A DNA stretch of 64,000 nucleotides, from the NCBI RefSeq assembly GCF_013744875.1, contig NZ_CP059399.1, forward strand, positions 2,418,001 through 2,482,000. The letters are read 5' to 3'. Source of the DNA: Nocardia huaxiensis. Its GTDB lineage: Bacteria; Actinomycetota; Actinomycetes; Mycobacteriales; Mycobacteriaceae. The notes under the pieces were generated by a model. That model made no database searches. It had not been told where the DNA came from and was given only the letters and a program-made list of their open reading frames with translations. Position numbers and translations under genes: made by a program. This document shows, piece after piece, positions 35,114-42,340 of the stretch (the first letter of the stretch is position 1; each line of letters opens with the position of its first letter).

Positions 35114-35571
35114 GAGGGTGCCTCCTGGGTGTGGATCGACCGGGTGCTCAACACATCACTGGTGGTCACTAGACCGACTGGGCCGTGGTGATTGTTCATC
35201 ACCACGGCCTAGCCCCGGCGCATCTACTGTTGGGGCGTGTCTGGTGCATGGGGGCGGGCCGAACCGACACAAGCGTGGAACGGCGTAGATTGCTCGTTCC
35301 TGCTGATGTCGACCTCGGGTTGGCGGGCCGAACAGCCGTTAACCCCGGCTCGCGCTTGTCGAACCAGCCAGTGCGGGCCCCGAAGGTTGACGGGTGAGTC
35401 GTCCGGACCGCTTGGCACAATGAGGATGCAGGTAGTCCTATGTGATGGCGCACTAGTTGTCACGGGGCGGATGGAAGGCTGTTCGGCGGTTGTGCGCTTG
35501 TGCAGCATCTGAGCCCATGGGGCAATGCACGGGTCACACGGTGTGCTCGGCCGGCGTGGGAGGTTGAAACA
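35114..35571. other. 458-bp gene-free stretch; last part is a diverged copy of the DUF255 upstream region
   Basis: No frame with good codon use is seen up to 35439. From 35440 the motif ATGTGATGGCGCACTAGTT appears, identical at 19 positions to 52589-52607. The distance from this motif to the DUF255 start codon is 132 bp in both places (35572 and 52721), although the bases between are strongly diverged. Confidence 0.6.
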
Positions 35572-35880
35572 GTGAATCAATTGGCAAGTGCGACATCGCC
35601 TTACCTGCGTCAGCACGCGGACAATCCGGTGGATTGGCGGGAGTGGGATGCGCAGGCGCTGGCCGAAGCGGCCGCGCGCGATGTGCCAATACTACTGTCC
35701 GTAGGATACGCGAGCTGCCACTGGTGTCATGTGAGTTATTAAGGTTACTGGTCGCATTTGTGCAGGTAGAACACCTGTTTTGGGTTACTGTGATGGCGAC
35801 CGTCGTGGTGGTAGGGCGCGCAGGGCGGCGCCAAGTTCGAGGATGGCTCGGGGGTCGGTGAGGGAGCGGCCGGTGACTTC
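35440..35880 (+). repeat. Copy 1 of a diverged direct repeat (DUF255 5' end plus PucR 3' end)
   Basis: The segment 35675-35880 is closely matched by 41912-42123, sharing for example GCAGGTAGAAC, CCTGTTTTGGG and GTCGTGGTGGTAGGGCGCGC. Its first part (35440-35740) matches the promoter and first 57 codons of the DUF255 gene at 52589-52885. Copies 1 and 2 bracket the PucR-to-MFS cassette. Confidence 0.75.
35572..35742 (+). pseudogene. 5' fragment of a DUF255 thioredoxin-like gene
   Basis: GTG at 35572 opens a 56-residue frame nearly identical in plan to the N-terminus of the intact gene at 52721: [19 protein letters not shown], then [15 protein letters not shown], including the thioredoxin-like CHWC motif. 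It then ends abruptly in SY and a stop where the intact gene continues MAHESFEDE. The remaining 630 residues are absent. It is a truncated duplicate, not a functional short protein, judged by the exact match of frame and length up to the break. Confidence 0.85.
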
Positions 35881-36978
35881 CTCGATGCGACGCAAGCGGT
35901 AGCGCACGGAGTTGGGGTGCAGAAACAGTTGCCGGCCGGTGTCGGCGGCGGAGCCATTCGAGTCGTACCACGTGCGGAGGGTCTGCAGTAGGCGTTCGCG
36001 CTCTTCGTGGGGGAGGGCCAGGAGCGGGCCGAGCGAGATTCGGGTCATGCGTTCGGCTTCGACGGGTGCGGCGGCGATGAGCATGGCGAGGGGGTCATCG
36101 TCGAAGCGGGCCACGCCGCGTGGGCGGTCGCGCAGCCCGGCAAGGGCGAGGCGGGCGAAGTGCAGCGCCTGCGGCGTTTCGGGCAGGGCGTCGTAGGGCG
36201 GGCTGATTCCCACCCGGATGCGGTGGGCACGTAATGCCTTGAGCGCAGCCGATTCTCGGGGTTCGGGCAGGGAGAGGACGCCGATCTGCTGGTCGGGGAG
36301 TAGTCGCCAGGCGGAGGTGATTTGTGCTGCGCGTAAGGCGATTTCGATGCCGGGCAGGGCCTCGCGGCCGGTGGTGGGGGCTTCAGCGGCGACGACGACG
36401 TAGCGGCCGGTGGGTGGCAGGCCGAGGATTCGGGTGGCTTCGCCGAGTGTGGTGGGGTCGGCGATCATGCCGGTGAACAGGGCTTCGACCAGTACCGAGC
36501 GTTCGTGTTCGCGTTGCAGGACCAGTTCTGTGGTGGTCTCGCGGTAGGCGGTGGCGACCGCGACGGCATATTCGCCCGACAGTGCCCATACCTCGGCGGC
36601 GAGAGAGACGAGCATGGCATCGGTGACCTCAGGGTGCTGCCGGGAAGCGGAAACCAGTTCGGACCACAGGAATTCGAAGCCGATGCGGAAAGCGTGCAAG
36701 GTCTCGGCGAGGGGTACGCCCTGCTGCGCGCGTAGTCGTCCGGTCTCCTTCGGTGGTTCCGGGTCGACGGGTGCGGTGGTGGTGAAGTGCCGCAGCATCA
36801 GCGTGAGATTGCGAGTGCAGGAGGTCTGAATGGTGTCGAAGGGGACTTGTGCCTTGTTGCGGTAGGTCTCGAGTTCGACCAGGAAACGCTGGGCCAGCCG
36901 CAGGCCGAGGTCGTCGATGTTCTCCAGGAGCAGATCGGCCACGTCGACGATGGCGTCCGGCGGCGTTGGTCGAGGCAT
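35785..36978 (-). CDS. PucR/CdaR-family transcription regulator
   Basis: The 397-residue protein has the typical layout: an N-terminal helical sensor-like region (RLRAQQGVPLAETLHAFRIG), a GGDEF-like middle domain (VVVAAEAPTTGREALPGIEI) and a C-terminal PucR helix-turn-helix (LLQTLRTWYDSNGSAADTGR, then FLHPNSVRYRLRRIEEVTGR). The effector is unknown. It is divergent from the acyl-CoA ligase gene with 136 bp between starts and is the likely regulator of the ligase-lipase pair. Its last 100 bp are duplicated at 42.0-42.1 kb. Confidence 0.88.
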   Translation of the reverse strand: MPRPTPPDAIVDVADLLLENIDDLGLRLAQRFLVELETYRNKAQVPFDTIQTSCTRNLTLMLRHFTTTAPVDPEPPKETGRLRAQQGVPLAETLHAFRIGFEFLWSELVSASRQHPEVTDAMLVSLAAEVWALSGEYAVAVATAYRETTTELVLQREHERSVLVEALFTGMIADPTTLGEATRILGLPPTGRYVVVAAEAPTTGREALPGIEIALRAAQITSAWRLLPDQQIGVLSLPEPRESAALKALRAHRIRVGISPPYDALPETPQALHFARLALAGLRDRPRGVARFDDDPLAMLIAAAPVEAERMTRISLGPLLALPHEERERLLQTLRTWYDSNGSAADTGRQLFLHPNSVRYRLRRIEEVTGRSLTDPRAILELGAALRALPPRRSPSQ

Positions 36979-37114
36979 TACCGCAGGTTACCGGTTCGCC
37001 ATTGTCGCCGAGGACAGTCGCCGTGCCGGTGATATTGTTCGCGCATCCATGGGATCGCGGTCACAGGGGTGCGACGATTTTCGGCGAAGTTCTCGCCTTA
37101 TCGGAAAGTTGACG

Positions 37115-38584
37115 ATGCGCTCCCTGACCGTGAATCTGCTCCAGTCGGCCCTGCGTGCACCGGACCGGGTCGCGGTGCGGCTGGACGAGACGGTCCTGAC
37201 CTACGCGCAGCTCGAGGAGCAGACCGCCCGGGTTGCCTCGATGCTGTTCAACGAGGGTGTGACCCCCGGTTGCCGGGTGGCGTTGATGGTGCCCAACGTG
37301 CCAGAGTTCGTTGTCCTCTACTACGGCATTCTGCGGGCGGGATGCGTTGTGGTGCCGATGAATCCGCTGTTGAAGGCACGCGAAGTCGCCTACTACCTGG
37401 ACGACTCCGGTGCCCGGTTGCTGTTCGACTGGAAGGACGGCCCCGGGGAGGGTGCGCAAGGCGCGGCCGAAACCGGCACCGTGGTCCGGACGATTGATTC
37501 AGTGTCGTTCGCCACCCTGCTCAGCCAGCACGTGCCGCGTCATGGCAGCCCGGACGTGGAGCTCGATCAGGTCGCGGTGATCCTGTACACCTCGGGGACA
37601 ACCGGCCAGCCCAAGGGCGCGGCGTTGACACTGGCCGGGCTCGCGCACAACGCGGAGGTGTACGCCTCGACCGTGCAGGAATTGCGTTCCGACGATGCGA
37701 TCCTCGGCTGTCTTCCACTGTTCCACACCTTCGGACAAACCTGCGCGCTCAATGCCGCGATCTACAGCGGTGCCGCACTGACCCTGATTCCGCGCTTCGA
37801 GCCGGCCGCGGTCTTCGAAGCGATTGCCCGCGACCAGGTCACCGTCTTCGCCGGAGTGCCGACCATGTACTCCGCGCTGCTGCACGACGCGGGTGCAGCA
37901 GCAGCGGATGTTACGTCGTTGCGGCGCTGCGTATCCGGTGGCGCGTCTCTGCCGGTGGAGTTGCTCACCGCGTTCGAGCACAGGTTCGGCTGCGAGATTC
38001 TGGAGGGCTACGGCCTGTCGGAGACCAGCCCCGTGGTCACGTTCAACCACACCGGACGACCGCGTAAACCCGGCTCGATCGGGGTGCCGATCCGGGATGT
38101 CGAGGTCGAGCTGGTGGATGTGATCGACGGGATCGGTGAGATCGCGGTCCGGGGCCCGAATGTCATGTCCGGCTATTGGAATCGCCCCGAGGCGACCGAG
38201 GCCGCGATCTCTGACGGCTGGTTCCGCACCGGCGATCTGGCCCGCCGCGACGACGACGGCTACTACTACATCGTCGATCGCAAGAAGGACATGATCATTC
38301 GCGGCGGATACAACGTCTACCCCCGCGAGATCGAGGAACTGCTCTACGAACACCCCGACGTCACCGCGGCCGCCGTCTTCGGCATCGCCGACGATCATCT
38401 CGGGGAGGAGATCGTCGCCGCGATCGTGCTGTGCCCGGGGTCGAACACGACCGGCGAGGAACTCCAGAGTTTCGTGCGCGACCGCATTGCCGCCTACAAA
38501 TACCCGCGCCAGGTGTGGCTGCTCGACGCATTGCCCACGGGCCCGAGCGGCAAGATCCTCAAACGCGCCATCGCCCGGCCGTGA
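37115..38584 (+). CDS. Fatty-acyl-CoA ligase (AMP-forming)
   Basis: The 489-residue ANL-superfamily enzyme activates a carboxylic acid with ATP to the adenylate and then the CoA thioester. Motifs in order: LYTSGTTGQPKGAALT (P-loop), LPLFHTFGQTCALN, EGYGLSETSPVVTFNH (A5), WFRTGDLARRDDDGYYYIVD (ATP-ribose Asp), RKKDMIIRGGYNVYPREIEE (hinge) and the catalytic lysine near the end in PTGPSGKILKRAIA. GGAAAG lies 7 bases upstream of the ATG at 37115. It is slightly short for a long-chain ligase; the substrate chain length is unknown. The lipase 53 bp downstream may supply its fatty acid. Confidence 0.9.
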   Translation: MRSLTVNLLQSALRAPDRVAVRLDETVLTYAQLEEQTARVASMLFNEGVTPGCRVALMVPNVPEFVVLYYGILRAGCVVVPMNPLLKAREVAYYLDDSGARLLFDWKDGPGEGAQGAAETGTVVRTIDSVSFATLLSQHVPRHGSPDVELDQVAVILYTSGTTGQPKGAALTLAGLAHNAEVYASTVQELRSDDAILGCLPLFHTFGQTCALNAAIYSGAALTLIPRFEPAAVFEAIARDQVTVFAGVPTMYSALLHDAGAAAADVTSLRRCVSGGASLPVELLTAFEHRFGCEILEGYGLSETSPVVTFNHTGRPRKPGSIGVPIRDVEVELVDVIDGIGEIAVRGPNVMSGYWNRPEATEAAISDGWFRTGDLARRDDDGYYYIVDRKKDMIIRGGYNVYPREIEELLYEHPDVTAAAVFGIADDHLGEEIVAAIVLCPGSNTTGEELQSFVRDRIAAYKYPRQVWLLDALPTGPSGKILKRAIARP

Positions 38585-38637
38585 AACACGCTGCCGCCTT
38601 CCCTATTTCATTCCTCGACATCGCAGGAGCACCTCGA

Positions 38638-39486
38638 ATGGCCACCTTCACCAGCAGCGACGGCACCATCATCCATGTCCGGGAATGGCTGCCGACCGAC
38701 CGGGAACCGATCGGGATCGTGCAGATCGCGCACGGGATGGGCGAATACGCCGCCCGCTACAGCCATCTGGCCGAAAGACTCGCCGAGCACGGCTACGCCG
38801 TCTACGCCCCCGATCATCGCGGGCACGGCCACAGCGTCGCCGCCAGGCCCGGCGACCTCGGGGCCAACGGGTGGAATCTGCTGGTCGAAGATCTCGTGCA
38901 CCTGACCGGGCTGTTGCGCGCCACGCACCCCGGCGTCCCGGTCGTGCTGTTCGGGCACAGCCTCGGATCCTTCGCCGTCCAGCAGTACATTCTCGAGCAC
39001 TCGGGCCTGGTCGACGACGTCGTGCTGTGCGGAACCACCGCCGTCGACCAGCTTTTCGCATTGATCGCGGCGGCTGACGGAGATCTGTTCGGACTGTTCA
39101 ACGCTCGCTTCCAGCCCACCCGCACGCCTTCCGACTGGATCAGTCGCGATGAAGCGCAGGTCGACGCGTATGTGGCGCATCCCTGGTGCGGCTTCGAGAT
39201 CGACCCGGAGAACATGGCCCTGCTGGCTTCGGTTGCCGCCGAACGGCTTTCGAAGCCGACAACCGTTCCCGGCGATCTGCCCCTCTACGTGATGGTGGGC
39301 GATCAGGATCCGCTCAACGACGGTCTGCGGTTGAGCGATCTGCTGGTCAGGCGATACCGCGACGCCGGGCTGACCGATATCACCTACCGGGTTTACCCGG
39401 GTGCTCGGCACGAGATCCTCAACGAGACCAACCGCGATGAGGTGGAGGATGACTTGATCGCCTGGATATCCCGCACTGCCGAATAG
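38638..39486 (+). CDS. Monoacylglycerol lipase/lysophospholipase-like hydrolase
   Basis: The 282-residue protein is a Hydrolase_4-type serine lipase: IVQIAHGMGEYAARYSHLAE (oxyanion HGMGE), VYAPDHRGHGHS, nucleophile elbow VLFGHSLGSFAVQQY, acid in VMVGDQDPLNDG and base His in VYPGARHEILNE. No signal peptide is present, so it acts in the cytosol or at the inner membrane face, releasing fatty acids from monoglycerides or lysolipids. It is in an operon with the acyl-CoA ligase just upstream, which would activate the released acid. Confidence 0.9.
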   Translation: MATFTSSDGTIIHVREWLPTDREPIGIVQIAHGMGEYAARYSHLAERLAEHGYAVYAPDHRGHGHSVAARPGDLGANGWNLLVEDLVHLTGLLRATHPGVPVVLFGHSLGSFAVQQYILEHSGLVDDVVLCGTTAVDQLFALIAAADGDLFGLFNARFQPTRTPSDWISRDEAQVDAYVAHPWCGFEIDPENMALLASVAAERLSKPTTVPGDLPLYVMVGDQDPLNDGLRLSDLLVRRYRDAGLTDITYRVYPGARHEILNETNRDEVEDDLIAWISRTAE

Positions 39487-39496
39487 TTCGTAACTC

Positions 39497-40000
39497 TCAG
39501 CCGCCCTGCGTATTCCGGTGCGGCAATGGCGGGATCGGCTGGGCGAGTTGGTTATTCATCGCATCCGTCAGCTCGGTCAGGAAGTTCTCGAACTGCTGTA
39601 GCTGCGCAGCGGAGTAGCGGCCCATGACAGCGGCGACCTCCTCGCCGAGTGGACGAAAGAACTCGTCGGCGAGGTCGTGGACTCTCGTACTGCCGCGCAA
39701 GGTGACGATGCGCCGGTCGCTGTGCTCGCGCGTGCGCAGCACATGGCCGGCCTTTTCGAGCCGGTTCAGCAGCGCCGTGGTGGCGGGCTGCGACAGCGCA
39801 ATGCGTTCACTCAGGCGGGCGGGCGACAGTGCCGCGCCGCGTTCTTCGGCGCCGAGGATCTCGATGAGCGCCTCGGCGTCGGTGGAGTGCAGGCCCAGCC
39901 AGGCCGCGAATCGGCGGCTGAACTCCCGATAGTTCGCGCCATGGGCGCGCAGTCCTTCGGTCAGCTGATCCTGCTGAGCCCGAGTAGCCGGGTGGTTCAT
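39497..40000 (-). CDS. MarR-family transcription repressor
   Basis: The 167-residue winged-helix protein has the MarR core: LSPARLSERIALSQPATTAL, LLNRLEKAGHVLRTREHSDR and RRIVTLRGSTRVHDLADEFF (the D-x-R wing). The C-terminal helix completes the dimer interface. The ATG at 40000 is preceded by AAGGGCCG; a longer frame upstream would run through the divergent promoter. It is divergent from the MFS pump gene and surely controls it, through the inverted repeats at 40083-40104. Confidence 0.9.
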   Translation of the reverse strand: MNHPATRAQQDQLTEGLRAHGANYREFSRRFAAWLGLHSTDAEALIEILGAEERGAALSPARLSERIALSQPATTALLNRLEKAGHVLRTREHSDRRIVTLRGSTRVHDLADEFFRPLGEEVAAVMGRYSAAQLQQFENFLTELTDAMNNQLAQPIPPLPHRNTQGG

Positions 40001-40048
40001 CGGCCCTTGCCCACCTTTCTCGCACCGGAGTGGCATCGGCGACACCGT

Positions 40049-40078
40049 TTGACAACCTACTCCGACCGAATGTACTTT
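40049..40078 (+). promoter_or_regulatory. Promoter of the MFS pump gene
   Basis: TTGACA at 40049-40054 and TACTTT at 40073-40078, 18 bp apart, form a sigma-70-like promoter. The expected transcription start near 40085 falls inside the operator. Confidence 0.65.
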
Positions 40079-40082
40079 CACA

Positions 40083-40104
40083 ATGGAATGATTCCATCAT
40101 GGAA
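40083..40104. promoter_or_regulatory. MarR-type operator, three alternating half-sites
   Basis: ATGGAA, TTCCAT and ATGGAA lie at 40083-40088, 40092-40097 and 40099-40104. They make two overlapping palindromes (ATGGAAT-G-ATTCCAT and TTCCAT-C-ATGGAA). The block covers the predicted transcription start of the pump gene, directly before its ribosome site. Confidence 0.75.
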
Positions 40105-40115
40105 GGAAATGTTCG

Positions 40116-41756
40116 GTGGATGAGACGAAAACGGTCGAACCGGAGGTGAAGGCATCGCTGCTGCGTTGGCTCGGCTTGCTTGCCATCGCCCTCGGCGTCG
40201 CGCTGATCGTGGTCGACACCACGATCGTGAACGTGATCATTCCGTCGATCATCGAGGACCTGAACACGGGTTCTACTGAGGCGCAATGGATTCAGGAGTC
40301 CTACGCGATCGTGTTCGCGGCGCTGCTGCTGGTGGTCGGTCGCATCGCCGACATCATCGGCGCGCGGCGGGTTTTCGTCGCCGGTGTCGTCGTGTTCGGT
40401 GTGACCAGCATCCTGGCCGGGCTCGCGCCCGGTGGCGGTCTGCTCGTGGTCGCGCGGTTCTTGCAGGGCGCGGGTGCGGCGATGATCCTGCCGACCTCGT
40501 TGGCGCTACTCAATGCCACGTTCACGGGTAAGGCTCGTGGTCAGGCGTTCGCCGTGTGGGGTTCCACCATCGGCGCGGCCGCCGCGCTGGGCCCGCTGCT
40601 GGGTGGCTGGCTGGCCGAACATGTCTCGTGGCGTTGGGCTTTCGGCATCAACGTGCCGCTGGCCGTGGTGATCGTGATCGGTGTGCTGATGTGCATCGAG
40701 CGTTCGCCGCGCGGGTCGGGACGTCTGGACATCGTCGGTTCGGTGCTGTCGGTGCTCGGTCTGGGCCTGCTGGCCTTCGGTCTGGTCGAGGGGCGTACCT
40801 ATGGCTGGATCACCACGAAGAACGCGCTGGAAATCGGTGGCTTCCGCTGGGACAGCGGACCGTCTCCGGTGCTGGTCGCGCTGATGCTGGCCGTGGTGAC
40901 GCTGGCCGGTTTCCTCGGCCGTCAGGTGCTGTTGCGCCGTGGCCGTGACGCCGACAAGGCGCTGATGGACCTGAGCCTGTTCAAGCTGGCCTCGTTCCGC
41001 AATGGCAATATCGCCACGCTGATCATCGGGCTCGGCGAGTTCGGCATCGTCGCGGTGCTGCCGCTGTGGCTGCAGTTCACTCTCGGCTACAGCGCGGTGC
41101 AGTCGGGTCTGGCATTGGTGCCGATCGCCATCGGTAGCTTCATCGCCAGCGGCGCCAGCTTCGGTCTGGCCGACAAGAATGTCTCGCCGGTGAACCTGGT
41201 CCGCCTCGGCCTGGCCTTCGAGGTCGTCGGCCTGGGTATGCTCGCGCTGTTCGCCTCCCCGGACAACTCGTGGTGGGCACTGGCGCTGATCCTGTGCCTG
41301 TACGGCATCGGCGTCGGTTTCGCGACCGCTCAGGTCACCAATGTGGTGCTGGCCGACATCCCGGACAACGACAACGGGCAGGCGTCCGGTATCCAGAGCG
41401 CCTTCCGTCAACTCGGTTCCGCGCTCGGGATCGCGGTCCTGACCACGGTGTTCTTCACGGCGCTTGGGTCGCAGGTCACCGACCGTCTCACCGCGGACGG
41501 TATGGCCACCGTCCAAGCCGAGCAGCACGCGCACGCGATCACCGACAGCGCGGGCGCGGCGATCGAAGGCTACGCGGCCCAGCCGCAGACCGAGCAGATC
41601 GCCGAGGTCGGCCGGACCGCGATGACCGCCGGCGTCGAGCTGGGTGGGTACCTCGCAGCGGGATTCGTCCTGCTGGGCCTGATCGCCACCGCCCTGATCC
41701 CGAAAACGACGGCACGCGAAGGCGAACCGACCAGGGCAGCGGTCGCGCACGTCTGA
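40116..41756 (+). CDS. MFS multidrug efflux transporter, DHA2 (14-helix) family
   Basis: The 546-residue protein has about 14 membrane helices. Recognisable signatures are the first-helix pattern LIVVDTTIVNVIIPSI (motif D1, VDTTIVNVAIP-like), VVGRIADIIGARRVFVAGVV (motif A) and the antiporter motif C region LGPLLGGWLAEHVSWRWAFG. Such EmrB/QacA-type pumps export drugs, dyes or lipophilic metabolites using the proton gradient. The GTG at 40116 follows GGAAGGAAA. It is controlled by the divergent MarR gene and ends in a strong terminator. Confidence 0.92.
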   Translation: MDETKTVEPEVKASLLRWLGLLAIALGVALIVVDTTIVNVIIPSIIEDLNTGSTEAQWIQESYAIVFAALLLVVGRIADIIGARRVFVAGVVVFGVTSILAGLAPGGGLLVVARFLQGAGAAMILPTSLALLNATFTGKARGQAFAVWGSTIGAAAALGPLLGGWLAEHVSWRWAFGINVPLAVVIVIGVLMCIERSPRGSGRLDIVGSVLSVLGLGLLAFGLVEGRTYGWITTKNALEIGGFRWDSGPSPVLVALMLAVVTLAGFLGRQVLLRRGRDADKALMDLSLFKLASFRNGNIATLIIGLGEFGIVAVLPLWLQFTLGYSAVQSGLALVPIAIGSFIASGASFGLADKNVSPVNLVRLGLAFEVVGLGMLALFASPDNSWWALALILCLYGIGVGFATAQVTNVVLADIPDNDNGQASGIQSAFRQLGSALGIAVLTTVFFTALGSQVTDRLTADGMATVQAEQHAHAITDSAGAAIEGYAAQPQTEQIAEVGRTAMTAGVELGGYLAAGFVLLGLIATALIPKTTAREGEPTRAAVAHV

Positions 41757-41764
41757 TCGACAGC

Positions 41765-41804
41765 GATCCCCGGCCCGCCCATCCATTGGGGCGAGCCGGG
41801 GATC
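41765..41804 (+). terminator. Terminator of the MFS gene
   Basis: GATCCCCGGC pairs with GCCGGGGATC and inside CGCCC with GGGCG, around an 8-base loop, 9 bp after the stop codon, followed by TCGAAGG. Confidence 0.8.
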
Positions 41805-41836
41805 TCGAAGGGGAGGTGCTGGCTCACTGCATCTCT

Positions 41837-42145
41837 ATGTGATGGCCCACCGGTCTGAGGTGTGATGGCGAGGCAACCTTTGCCATTCTGACAAGTCCGT
41901 ATCTGTGGGCTGAGGCGGCGGCGCGGGACGTGCCGATTCTGCTGTCCATCGGCTACGCGTCTTGCCGCTGGTGCCATGTGATGGTTAAGGTTGCTAGCCG
42001 TATTTAGGCAGGTAGAACGCCTGTTTTGGGCTAATTAGATGGCAACCGTCGTGGTGGTAGGGCGCGCAGGGCTGTGCCGAGTTCGAGGATGGCTCGGGGG
42101 TCTGCGAGGGAGCGGCCGGTGTCAGCGGCGGAGCCGTTCGAGCAT
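41837..42145 (+). repeat. Copy 2 of the diverged direct repeat, with gene remnants
   Basis: The copy begins with ATGTGATGGCCCACCGGT, keeps only the part of DUF255 that encodes [20 protein letters not shown] and RWCHVM (41915-41985), and then matches 35741-35877 almost base for base. After GGAGCGGCCGGTG it jumps to the base equivalent to 35938, so 60 bp of the PucR 3' end are missing. Confidence 0.75.
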
Positions 42146-42283
42146 CTGCGCTACAACAGGGTCCTGGTGGCCGCGATGCTGTCGGTTCCCGTGCTGCGCA
42201 TTGCGAATCGGGTGTAGTAGCTGCATCCGGAAGTGAACCTCACCGGCTTCCGCACCACCCGTATCGGACAGCTACTGGGCTGA
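42124..42283 (+). pseudogene. Gene remnants of unknown origin between the repeat and the GH3 terminator
   Basis: After the PucR remnant the plus strand reads HLRYNRVLVAAMLSVPVLRI followed by a stop, then LHPEVNLTGFRTTRIGQLLG and a stop. Both look like coding sequence but are too short to assign. Nothing else is seen in this 140-bp stretch. Confidence 0.35.
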
Positions 42284-42300
42284 CTCACGCGATAACGCGA

Positions 42301-42332
42301 ACCGCTCGCCCCGCGCAGGTGGGGCGAGCGGT
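42301..42332 (-). terminator. Terminator of the GH3 gene
   Basis: ACCGCTCGCCCC and GGGGCGAGCGGT form a 12-bp perfect stem with an 8-base loop, 9 bp beyond the stop codon on the minus strand. Confidence 0.82.
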
Positions 42333-42340
42333 GACGTCGA

